A stretch of 8,720 nt of DNA from Kiritimatiellia bacterium (GCA_016303225.1 JAEDMC010000128.1:1-8720), one strand, 5' to 3'; positions 1 to 7,920 are shown, numbered from the stretch's first letter. Numbers and translations: made by a program. Notes: a model not told the origin generated them from the letters alone.

Positions 1-31
1 GTGGCGAGATTGAAAATGGGACTAAACGAAA

Positions 32-160
32 TTGCAATAGTAAACGCTGGCTCATTCCAGGGATGAAGGGATCGGTGGAATCTCCTATCTGTTGATAAAC
101 ACCATGAGATTTCTTTTTGCAGGAGTAAACCACTCCTAGAACTTTCGTTTACCTTTGCAA
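32..160. repeat. Three copies of TTGCA-N3-GTAAAC motif
   Basis: Copies lie at 32-45 (plus), 117-130 (plus) and 147-160 (minus; read on plus as GTTTACCTTTGCAA). The last two form an inverted pair with centres 30 bp apart, about three helical turns. A bare GTAAAC core recurs at 330-335, and related GGTAAACGT arms form the inverted repeat at 7374-7420. The arrangement suggests binding sites for a dimeric regulator, possibly the enhancer of the sigma-54 activator, or an intergenic repeat family. The motif match is seen directly; the function is inferred. Confidence 0.55.
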
Positions 161-365
161 CCGACAGGCGCCGGAATATCCACCGGCCGTCAGGCCGCTT
201 GCGAAGCAAGTCGATAGAGTGGTGTTGATTCCGTCGTGGCGCGGAGAGGAACTTCTCCGGGATGATGGCATGGCTTGCCGGTCATTGTACAAGGAACGAA
301 ACGGGGAGACGGCGGAAATTACATTGATTGTAAACTTCTTCAGTTGAGAATCGCTGTTTTCGCGC

Positions 366-382
366 TTGGCACGGCGTTTGCT
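366..382 (+). promoter_or_regulatory. Sigma-54 (-24/-12) promoter for the glnN operon
   Basis: The sequence TTGGCACGGCGTTTGCT fits the RpoN consensus YTGGCACG-N4-TTGCW at every defined position. The invariant GG (368-369) and GC (380-381) are separated by exactly 10 bases. Transcription should begin near 393, giving a leader of about 50 nt before glnN. Sigma-54 control of glutamine synthetase, PII and amtB is classic in nitrogen metabolism, so the context supports it. An NtrC-like enhancer-binding activator would be required; it is not encoded in the window. Confidence 0.85.
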
Positions 383-401
383 AATGATTCGGTGTCGACT
401 G

Positions 402-418
402 TGGCGGATGGTCCGCCA
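402..418 (+). other. Leader hairpin upstream of glnN
   Basis: TGGCGG (402-407) and CCGCCA (413-418) form a 6-bp GC-rich stem with loop ATGGT. It lies within the predicted sigma-54 transcript leader and ends about 10 nt before the AAGGAA ribosome binding site (429-434). It could tune mRNA stability or translation. No T-run follows, so it is not a simple terminator. Confidence 0.4.
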
Positions 419-442
419 TGGCGAACGAAAGGAAACGAGAAG

Positions 443-2608
<2,166 letters not shown>

Positions 2609-2613
2609 CAGTG

Positions 2614-2652
2614 TGGCGGGTTCCGCGGCAAACTCTGCTGCGGAACCCGCCA
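2614..2652 (+). other. Strong intercistronic hairpin between glnN and PII gene
   Basis: TGGCGGGTTCCGC (2614-2626) pairs perfectly with GCGGAACCCGCCA (2640-2652). The stem continues inward through a G-T wobble and three more pairs to the loop AACTC, about 17 bp in all. No T-run follows, and the PII ribosome binding site AAAGGG (2655-2660) sits two bases after the stem. It is more likely an mRNA-processing, stability or partial-attenuation element than a full terminator: it would let glnN be expressed at a different level from PII/amtB and could influence access to the PII start. Confidence 0.75.
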
Positions 2653-2667
2653 TGAAAGGGATCGACA

Positions 2668-3009
2668 ATGAAACTGATAATCGCGTATATTCAGCCGGAG
2701 CGGCTGAATGCCGTCAAACAGGCCTTGTACGAACGCGAGATATACAAGATGTCCGTGTCCAACGCACTCGGCTGCGGACAGCAGAAGGGATATCTCCATC
2801 AGTATCGTGGCGCGATCGAGGAGGTGACGCTCCTGAAGAAGATCCGTCTCGCGATCGCCGTCAACGACGAGTTCGTGCAGAAGACGGTCGACGGGATCAT
2901 CGAGGGCGCGCGTACGGGTGACATCGGCGACGGCAAGATCTTCGTGCTGCCGATGGAAGATTGCATCCGCATCCGGACCGGCGAGCGCGGTCCTGCGGCG
3001 ATTGGCTGA
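2668..3009 (+). CDS. glnK: PII nitrogen-regulatory signal protein (GlnK/GlnB family)
   Basis: Trimeric cytoplasmic sensor that binds ATP/ADP and 2-oxoglutarate and controls partners such as AmtB. The 113 residues match a full PII. The T-loop runs about 37-55 with GCGQQKG (35-41) and QYRG (45-48), keeping Arg47, which in E. coli GlnK enters the AmtB pore. Likely 2-oxoglutarate/ATP residues Gln39, Lys58, Gly87, Lys90, Arg101 and Arg103 are present, as are TGDIGDGKIF (83-92) and IRIRTGERG (100-108). Odd point: the position of the uridylylated Tyr51 is Glu, so GlnD-type modification is not expected. The AAAGGG site lies 7 bases before the ATG. Lying directly before amtB makes GlnK the likelier name than GlnB, but the families cannot be separated by sequence alone. 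Confidence 0.95.
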   Translation: MKLIIAYIQPERLNAVKQALYEREIYKMSVSNALGCGQQKGYLHQYRGAIEEVTLLKKIRLAIAVNDEFVQKTVDGIIEGARTGDIGDGKIFVLPMEDCIRIRTGERGPAAIG

Positions 3010-3048
3010 GAAGTTCAAGTCTGATGGCAAAGGCAAGGGAGGTCTGAT

Positions 3049-4341
3049 ATGGAACCAAATTCGGTAGAGCTGGTGCAGAACAACCTGAACGTCGTCTGGA
3101 CGCTGGTGGCGGCGATTCTCGTCTTCCTGATGCAGGCGGGCTTCGCGCTCGTCGAGACCGGATTTACGCGGGCGAAGAACGCGGCGAACATCATGATGAA
3201 GAACCTGATGGATTTCGCGGTGGGATCGCTCGCTTTCTACGTGCTCGGCGCGGCGCTGATGTTCGGCGCGTCGAAGGCGGCGGGGTGGCTCGGCTGGGGC
3301 GGACTCGGCATGCCGTCGCTCGGCGCGGGCGAAGGCGTCTGGGACTGGACCTTCCTCTTCTTTCAGACGATGTTCGCCGCGACGGCGGCGACGATCGTCT
3401 CGGGAGCGGTCGCCGAGCGCATTGAGTTCAAGAGCTACCTTATCTACTCCGCGCTCGTGTCGGCGGTCGTGTATCCGATCAGCGGGCACTGGATGTGGGG
3501 ATCGCTTGCGGGCGAGACGTCTCAGGGATGGCTTGAGGCGCTCGGCTTCCACGACTTCGCCGGATCCACCGTCGTCCATTCCGTCGGCGGCTGGATCGCC
3601 CTCGCCGGCGCGATGATGCTCGGTCCGCGCATCGGCAAGTACCGCCACGACGGCAAGGCCAATCCGATCCCCGGCCACAGCCTCGTCCTCGGCACGCTCG
3701 GCGTCCTCCTCCTCTGGATCGGCTGGTTCGGCTTCAACCCCGGCAGCTACACCGCGGGCATCGGATCGATCGGGCGCGTCGCGATGACGACCAATCTCGC
3801 GGCCTGCGCAGGCACGATCGCCGCGCTCGTCACGGCCTGGATCATCATGAAGAAGCCGGATCTCACCATGGCGCTCAACGGTTCGCTCGCCGGTCTCGTC
3901 GCCATCACCGCGCCCTGCGACCAGGTCACCTGTAATGCCGCGATCGTGATCGGACTGGTCGCCGGCGTACTGGTGGTGCTTTCCGTCTTCGCGATGGATC
4001 GCGTGCACATCGACGATCCTGTCGGTGCGGTGTCGGTCCATTGTGTGAACGGCGTCTGGGGTACTCTCGCGGTCGGCTTGTTTGCCGCGCCCGAGGCGCT
4101 CGGATACGGCAACACGATGGTCGGACTCTTCTACGGCGGCGGCTTCAAGTACCTGGGCGTGCAGGCTCTCGGCGCCGGCGCAACCTGTGTCTGGGCCTTC
4201 GGCGCGGGGCTTGCGATCTTCTTTGCGCTCAAGAAGCTCGGCATTCTTCGCGTCAGCGAGAAGACAGAACTCAAGGGCCTCGACGTGACCGAGCACGGAC
4301 AGGACGCCTACGCCTCATTCCAGTTCTTCTCGAACATGTGA
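3049..4341 (+). CDS. amtB: Ammonium transporter, Amt family
   Basis: Trimeric inner-membrane channel for ammonium/ammonia, feeding GSIII. The 430 residues show about 11 hydrophobic segments and the Amt signature GFALVETGFTRAKNAANIM (31-49). The pore twin histidines are His177 (in VVHSVGGW) and His331 (in VGAVSVHCVNGVWG). Phe109 (MFAATAAT) and Phe227 (GWFGFNPGSY) sit where the periplasmic Phe gate is expected, and HWMWG at 147-151 supplies the aromatic recruitment region. The cytoplasmic tail RVSEKTELKGLDVTEHGQD is the typical PII-interacting C-terminus. There is no obvious cleavable signal peptide. A strong AAGGGAGGT site at 3035-3043 precedes the ATG. The 39-base gap after the PII gene gives the classic glnK-amtB pair, in which PII blocks the channel when nitrogen is plentiful. 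Confidence 0.96.
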   Translation: MEPNSVELVQNNLNVVWTLVAAILVFLMQAGFALVETGFTRAKNAANIMMKNLMDFAVGSLAFYVLGAALMFGASKAAGWLGWGGLGMPSLGAGEGVWDWTFLFFQTMFAATAATIVSGAVAERIEFKSYLIYSALVSAVVYPISGHWMWGSLAGETSQGWLEALGFHDFAGSTVVHSVGGWIALAGAMMLGPRIGKYRHDGKANPIPGHSLVLGTLGVLLLWIGWFGFNPGSYTAGIGSIGRVAMTTNLAACAGTIAALVTAWIIMKKPDLTMALNGSLAGLVAITAPCDQVTCNAAIVIGLVAGVLVVLSVFAMDRVHIDDPVGAVSVHCVNGVWGTLAVGLFAAPEALGYGNTMVGLFYGGGFKYLGVQALGAGATCVWAFGAGLAIFFALKKLGILRVSEKTELKGLDVTEHGQDAYASFQFFSNM

Positions 4342-4351
4342 GCATCGAGCT

Positions 4352-5488
4352 ATGGCAGGAATGAATGAAACTCCGAGCGGGGACCGGATGCACATTTCGG
4401 TATTCGGTCTCCGCAATGCCGGCAAATCAACACTGGTGAATGCCCTTACGGGACAGAACCTGTCGATCGTCAACGAAAAGCCGGGAACGACGACAGATCC
4501 TGTTTCGAAGGCGATGGAGATCCTGCCGCTCGGTCCGTGTCTGGTCACGGATACGGCCGGGTTGGATGATGATGAGGGCGAACTTGGCGCACAACGTGTC
4601 CAAAAGACGTATGACGTTCTCATGACGACGGACATCGCCGTCTGGGTGCAAGGCGATTCGTCGGGAGACGGAGGTCTTTGCCGGATGCGCTTTCTGAAGG
4701 AGTGCGAGCTACGCAACGTGCATGTGCTGGTGTTCGCCCGTGGCGATTCGGTGGACGATCTCAAGCGGCGTATTGTTGCACTTGGCGCGGCCGACAATGC
4801 GCCGCATCCCTTGGTCAAGGACTTTGTCATGCCGGGTGGATTCGTCGTCTGTGTCTGTCCGATCGATTCGGCCGCGCCCAAGGGACGGCTGATTCTGCCC
4901 CAGCAGCAGGTCGTTCGCGAGATCCTTGACGCCCGGTCGACGGCCGTCGTCTGCAGGGAAACGGAGTTGCAGGACACGCTCTCCCGCCTGCCGTCCGTTC
5001 AGATGGTGATCACGGACTCGCAGGCGTTTGGCGTTGTGTCGCGAGTGGTTCCGAAGGAGATTCCGCTGACGTCCTTCTCGATTGTTTTCGCGCGCGCGAA
5101 GGGCGACTTGGACGAGTTCTGCCGCGGCGCTGAGAGCTTGTCCGGACTGAAGGACGGGGACTTGGTTCTGATCTCCGAGGGCTGTACGCACCATCGGCAG
5201 TGCGATGACATTGGAACGGTCAAGCTGCCGGGTTGGATACAGTCCTACACGGGGAGGAAGTTGAGATTCGAGTGGTCGAGCGGCGGCGGATTTCCCTCTG
5301 ACCTGTCTAGATACGCGCTTGTCATCCACTGCGGTGGTTGTATGCTGACACGAAGGTCGGTGCAGGAACGCATCCGGGCCTGTCGCGATGCGCATGTGCC
5401 GATTGTCAATTACGGGATAGCCATCGCACGCTGTCATGGAATCGAGGTCGCTGCAGGTTCTGTGGCAGTCAGGAGGACAAATCAGTGA
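4352..5488 (+). CDS. hydF: [FeFe]-hydrogenase maturation GTPase HydF
   Basis: Scaffold/carrier protein that, with the radical-SAM enzymes HydE and HydG, builds the 2Fe subcluster and delivers it to [FeFe]-hydrogenase. N-terminal GTPase domain: G1 GLRNAGKS at 19-26, G2 threonines in KPGTTTDP (43-50), G3 DTAGLDD (67-73). Central dimerisation region includes PIDSAAPKGRLILPQQQ. C-terminal cluster-binding domain carries Cys278-Thr-His280-His and His326-Cys327-Gly-Gly-Cys330, the CxH...HCxxC motif of HydF. Odd: where G4 (NKxD) should be there is ARGD (129-132), and about 30 residues after it, including G5, seem missing; the 378 aa are short against roughly 400. The ATG follows amtB by 10 bases with a weak ribosome site, suggesting coupling; ATG 4361 (MNETP) is an alternative. 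No hydE, hydG or hydrogenase gene is in view. Confidence 0.93.
   Translation: MAGMNETPSGDRMHISVFGLRNAGKSTLVNALTGQNLSIVNEKPGTTTDPVSKAMEILPLGPCLVTDTAGLDDDEGELGAQRVQKTYDVLMTTDIAVWVQGDSSGDGGLCRMRFLKECELRNVHVLVFARGDSVDDLKRRIVALGAADNAPHPLVKDFVMPGGFVVCVCPIDSAAPKGRLILPQQQVVREILDARSTAVVCRETELQDTLSRLPSVQMVITDSQAFGVVSRVVPKEIPLTSFSIVFARAKGDLDEFCRGAESLSGLKDGDLVLISEGCTHHRQCDDIGTVKLPGWIQSYTGRKLRFEWSSGGGFPSDLSRYALVIHCGGCMLTRRSVQERIRACRDAHVPIVNYGIAIARCHGIEVAAGSVAVRRTNQ
5471..5476 (+). promoter_or_regulatory. Ribosome binding site deciding the GTG start of nadE
   Basis: AGGAGG lies 8 bases before the GTG at 5485. It is the strongest Shine-Dalgarno near this junction and lies inside the end of hydF. It favours a GTG start overlapping the hydF stop over the ATG at 5338, which would overlap hydF by about 150 bases and add residues unlike any NAD synthetase N-terminus. 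Confidence 0.85.
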
Positions 5489-7338
5489 AGGGGTTCTACA
5501 GGATAGCCGTTGCGACACCGAGACTTCATCTGGGAAATCCTGAGGCGAATCTCGATGAGCATGTCAGGCTCGCACAGGAAGCATCCGGGAAAGGAGTATC
5601 GGTTCTTGCCTTCCCGGAGCTGTCGATTACCGGATACACCTGCGGCGATCTCTTCTTTCGCACGGATCTTATAGACGCGGCGAATGCGGCGCTCTCTTCG
5701 TATGCACGCAAGACCATGCGGTTGCCGCTTGTCAGTATCGTCGGCTTTCCCGAGAGGAAGGACGGCAACCTTTACAATGCCGCAGCCGTCGTGGCGGGCG
5801 GAGAGGTTGTCGGAATCGTCCGCAAGAAGACGCTGGCCAATTACTCGGAATACTACGAGAAGCGGCAGTTCGACCCTGCGCCGGTCGAGGAGGAGAAGAC
5901 CGTGTTCGAGGTCGATGGTCTTCGGTTCGGCGTGGAGATCTGCGAAGATCTGTGGTCCCCGATTCCGCCGAGTTCGCGCATGTCGGGAGTTGACGTTGTC
6001 TTCAATCTCTCGGCAAGCACCGACTTCCTCGGCAAGGCGACGGTGCGAAACGGTATGGTCCTCCAGCAGAGCGCCCGCCTCGGGTGTGTTTACGCATTGG
6101 CGGCGGCCGGTATCGGCGAATCGACATCGGACGCTCTTTATGGCGGTGGATCGTTGATTGCGGAAGCGGGACGTGCCGTTGCGGAGATGCCGCTTTTCTC
6201 TGAGGGCGGCCTCTTGACAGCCGATGCCGATGTGGAAGCGTTGAGATACAGGCGGAGGGCGGAAAGTTCAGTGCGTGCGATGGCCGCGGACGTGACGTCC
6301 TCGTCGCGTCTGGTCAAGGTGGACATCCCTCGTTCTGACACGGAGGGGACTGCGCGTCTAAAGGACTTGTCGGTCTCACAACATCCGTTCCTGGATGAAT
6401 TCGGCGAACCGGGGTGGATTGACAAGCTGCTGACAATCCAGGCCGTTGCGCTGGCGCGCCGGATGGAGACGGCTCATGTCACAAAGCTTGTCCTCGGCCT
6501 CTCGGGCGGTGCTGACTCGGCGTTGGCTCTCCTTGGTGCCTCTCGTGCAATCGAACGTCTTATGCACCTCTCAAACCCCTCAAACCTCTCAAGCCCTTCT
6601 CTCCTCGCCATCGTCATGCCGGGGCTCGCCTCCTCCGAGAAGACGCAGCGTCGAGCCGTCGCCCTCGCGAAGGCGCTGGGAGTCGAGGTGCGTGTCATCG
6701 ACATCTGCGAGGCCTGTCGCCGGCATCTCAGGGACATCGGACATGACGAGACGGTGCACGACATTGTTTTCGAGAACGTGCAGGCGCGCGAACGGACGCA
6801 GATTCTTATGGATCTGGCCAACCAGGAAGGGGCGCTGGTGGTCGGTACGGGAGACCTTTCCGAGATTGCTCTCGGCTGGAACACCTACAACGGCGACCAT
6901 ATGAGCATGTATCAGGTCAACGCCTCGGTCCCGAAGACCATGGTCCTCGCGGCGCTGAAGGAAATCGCGTCGCAGAGTCCGGAGCCGGTCGGCGCATTGC
7001 TGCGCGAGATCGCCGAGGCGCCGATCACGCCCGAACTCGTGCCCGGTGCGGCGGCGGGCGATTCCGAGGACCGTCTCGGTCCGTACGAGCTGCACGATTT
7101 CTTTCTCTATCACTTTCTTGCGAACGGCGCCTCGCGGGCGAAATTGTCGCATCTGGCCGGGATCGCCTTTCGCGGACGCTATGACGAGATGACGATCGGC
7201 AGGACGTTGGCGATATTCTGGCGCCGCTTTCCGGCGGCGCAGTACAAGCGCAACTGTGTGCCGGACGGACCGAAGATCACGCTGTCGCTTTCGCCGCGGG
7301 CCGATTGGCGCATGCCTTCGGACTCGGAGTTTTCGTGA
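5485..7338 (+). CDS. nadE: Glutamine-dependent NAD(+) synthetase
   Basis: Cytoplasmic two-domain enzyme for the last NAD step: nicotinate adenine dinucleotide plus ATP and glutamine-derived ammonia give NAD. About 617 residues from the GTG start. N-terminal nitrilase-like glutaminase domain (about 1-280) has the Glu-Lys-Cys triad: Glu45 in LAFPELSITGY, Lys115 in RKKTLANYSEYYE, Cys153 in VEICEDLW. The C-terminal synthetase domain has the pyrophosphatase loop SGGADS (340-345), then ENVQARERTQILMD (430-443) and GTGDLSEIALGWNTYNGDHMS (starting at 454), and ends with LSPRADWRMPSDSEF. Residues 361-372 (HLSNPSNLSSPS) are a low-complexity insertion. GTG shares GTGA with the hydF stop (4-base overlap), indicating translational coupling. 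It consumes glutamine, and PII is known to control such enzymes in Azospirillum, so its place downstream of GSIII/PII makes functional sense. Confidence 0.95.
   Translation: MKGFYRIAVATPRLHLGNPEANLDEHVRLAQEASGKGVSVLAFPELSITGYTCGDLFFRTDLIDAANAALSSYARKTMRLPLVSIVGFPERKDGNLYNAAAVVAGGEVVGIVRKKTLANYSEYYEKRQFDPAPVEEEKTVFEVDGLRFGVEICEDLWSPIPPSSRMSGVDVVFNLSASTDFLGKATVRNGMVLQQSARLGCVYALAAAGIGESTSDALYGGGSLIAEAGRAVAEMPLFSEGGLLTADADVEALRYRRRAESSVRAMAADVTSSSRLVKVDIPRSDTEGTARLKDLSVSQHPFLDEFGEPGWIDKLLTIQAVALARRMETAHVTKLVLGLSGGADSALALLGASRAIERLMHLSNPSNLSSPSLLAIVMPGLASSEKTQRRAVALAKALGVEVRVIDICEACRRHLRDIGHDETVHDIVFENVQARERTQILMDLANQEGALVVGTGDLSEIALGWNTYNGDHMSMYQVNASVPKTMVLAALKEIASQSPEPVGALLREIAEAPITPELVPGAAAGDSEDRLGPYELHDFFLYHFLANGASRAKLSHLAGIAFRGRYDEMTIGRTLAIFWRRFPAAQYKRNCVPDGPKITLSLSPRADWRMPSDSEFS
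6567..6594 (+). repeat. Short degenerate tandem repeat inside nadE
   Basis: Three imperfect 9-10 base units (CCTCTCAAAC, CCCTCAAAC, CTCTCAAGC) lie in tandem and encode residues about 361-370 of NadE in frame. They sit in the linker between the helix after SGGADS and the strand AIVMPG, where related enzymes usually have a shorter turn. Slippage or insertion of a microsatellite is a plausible origin. Confidence 0.6.
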
Positions 7339-7373
7339 ATTCTTGTGCCGTCTGAAAAACTAAACATACCTTT

Positions 7374-7420
7374 GAAGAGGTAAACGTGGCTTTTCGTCCT
7401 TGAGTTACGTTTACCTCTTC
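7374..7420. repeat. Perfect 14-bp inverted repeat downstream of nadE
   Basis: GAAGAGGTAAACGT (7374-7387) is repeated exactly in inverse orientation at 7407-7420 with 19 bases between; G-T wobbles can extend the stem inward. It starts 36 bases after the nadE stop. As RNA it could protect the 3' end or help terminate, but no T-run follows on either strand. The GGTAAACG core resembles the motif ahead of glnN, so a protein-binding site is equally possible. Confidence 0.65.
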
Positions 7421-7467
7421 CGAAGCGGCTGCCATTCGTATCGATTTGGTCCCGTTTCAACTCGTTC

Positions 7468-7488
7468 TGCCGCATTCTCGGCATTTTT
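7468..7488 (+). terminator. Candidate intrinsic terminator for the glnN-nadE operon
   Basis: TGCCG (7468-7472) pairs with CGGCA (7479-7483) around a 6-base loop and is followed at once by TTTTT (7484-7488). The stem is only 5 bp, so strength is uncertain, but it is the first hairpin with a T-run after nadE, about 130 bases past the stop codon. Confidence 0.45.
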
Positions 7489-7640
7489 GATACAACAAAA
7501 CCCCAACCCGCGACGCCGGGAAAATTTCCGGCTTGCCCTTATTGAGTCGTGAGTCGGGGTCGATTCCGCAGGTGGTATTGCCACACGCAGAGCGCGACCG
7601 ATTCGATTTGTGCGGGTCCTTGCGTCCGGCTTCGCACCCC

Positions 7641-7672
7641 TTGTAGTTATCAGGAATTCCTGATAATTGTAG
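7641..7672. repeat. 20-bp perfect palindrome flanked by TTGTAG direct repeats
   Basis: TTATCAGGAATTCCTGATAA (7647-7666) equals its own reverse complement. Identical TTGTAG hexamers abut both sides (7641-7646 and 7667-7672). The layout looks like a tiny palindromic insertion with a target-site duplication, or a small dispersed repeat unit. It contains no gene. Confidence 0.75.
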
Positions 7673-7732
7673 CCAACCCCTTCGCGGCGCCTGCGGCGGG
7701 GGATATGCCGCTTCGCGCGCACCCTCTTGCGA

Positions 7733-7896
7733 CTTTGCTTCGCAAAGCTCCTCGTGTTACTCGTCGGGGAACCTGACGACTTCGTCGCAGGTGCATCTCC
7801 CTTCGAAAGCTGCGCTTTCTTCGGCGCATTTTCGACCCGCGGCCATTGGCCGAGTTTGACTACACTTTGACTTTCCATTCGAGGGCTTCGACCCTC
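7733..7896. repeat. Cluster of short hairpins, several with TTC-type loops
   Basis: Successive perfect or near-perfect stems: CTTTGC-TTC-GCAAAG (7733-7747); ACCTG-A-CGAC-TTC-GTCG-CAGGT (7771-7792); GAAAGC-TGC-GCTTTC (7805-7819); CGGCCATTGGCCG (7840-7852); GAGGG-CTTCGA-CCCTC (7881-7896). CTTCG occurs eight times from 7630 to 7890. The stems differ in sequence but share small size and loop type, like palindromic intergenic repeats. Function unknown. Confidence 0.55.
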
Positions 7897-7920
7897 AGAC
7901 CCTTTTCGGCTGAAGCCCGA

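Larger units (their letters stand above)
1..442. other. Upstream non-coding/regulatory region of glnN
   Basis: I see no convincing gene in this stretch. It holds three TTGCA-N3-GTAAAC motif copies, a sigma-54 promoter and several short hairpins: AGGAGT/ACTCCT at 121-137, CGGCC/GGCCG at 184-197, CTTGC-GAA-GCAAG at 198-210 and CGGAGA/TCTCCG at 242-259. One frame is open from base 1 to a TGA at 64-66 and could be the tail of a gene further left, but it encodes nothing recognisable. The glnN frame stays open upstream to 275, but those extra residues do not resemble a GSIII N-terminus and no ribosome binding site supports that start. Confidence 0.7.

Noticed and set aside
1..66. Tail of an upstream gene reading in frame 1 to a TGA at 64-66
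   Set aside because: Only about 21 codons are visible, with no recognisable motif, and one of the TTGCA-N3-GTAAAC copies lies inside; there is not enough to call a partial gene.
5338..5484. Longer NadE start at ATG 5338
   Set aside because: It would overlap hydF by about 150 bases through its cluster-binding end and add residues unlike NadE N-termini; the GTG at 5485 has a strong AGGAGG site.
7374..7420. Integron attC site or CRISPR-like repeat
   Set aside because: The arms end in GTAAAC/GTTTAC but lack the attC core-site layout, no cassette gene lies between such sites, and no repeat-spacer periodicity exists.
7556..7575. GGGGTCGATTCCGC resembling a tRNA T-loop
   Set aside because: Only about three base pairs flank the loop and no acceptor, D or anticodon stems can be formed around it.
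7411..7878. Minus-strand open frame of 155 codons in the non-coding gap
   Set aside because: It is basic and matches no family; it runs through the palindrome and hairpins, and the palindrome reads YQEFLI on both strands, showing the peptide is a by-product of repeat structure.
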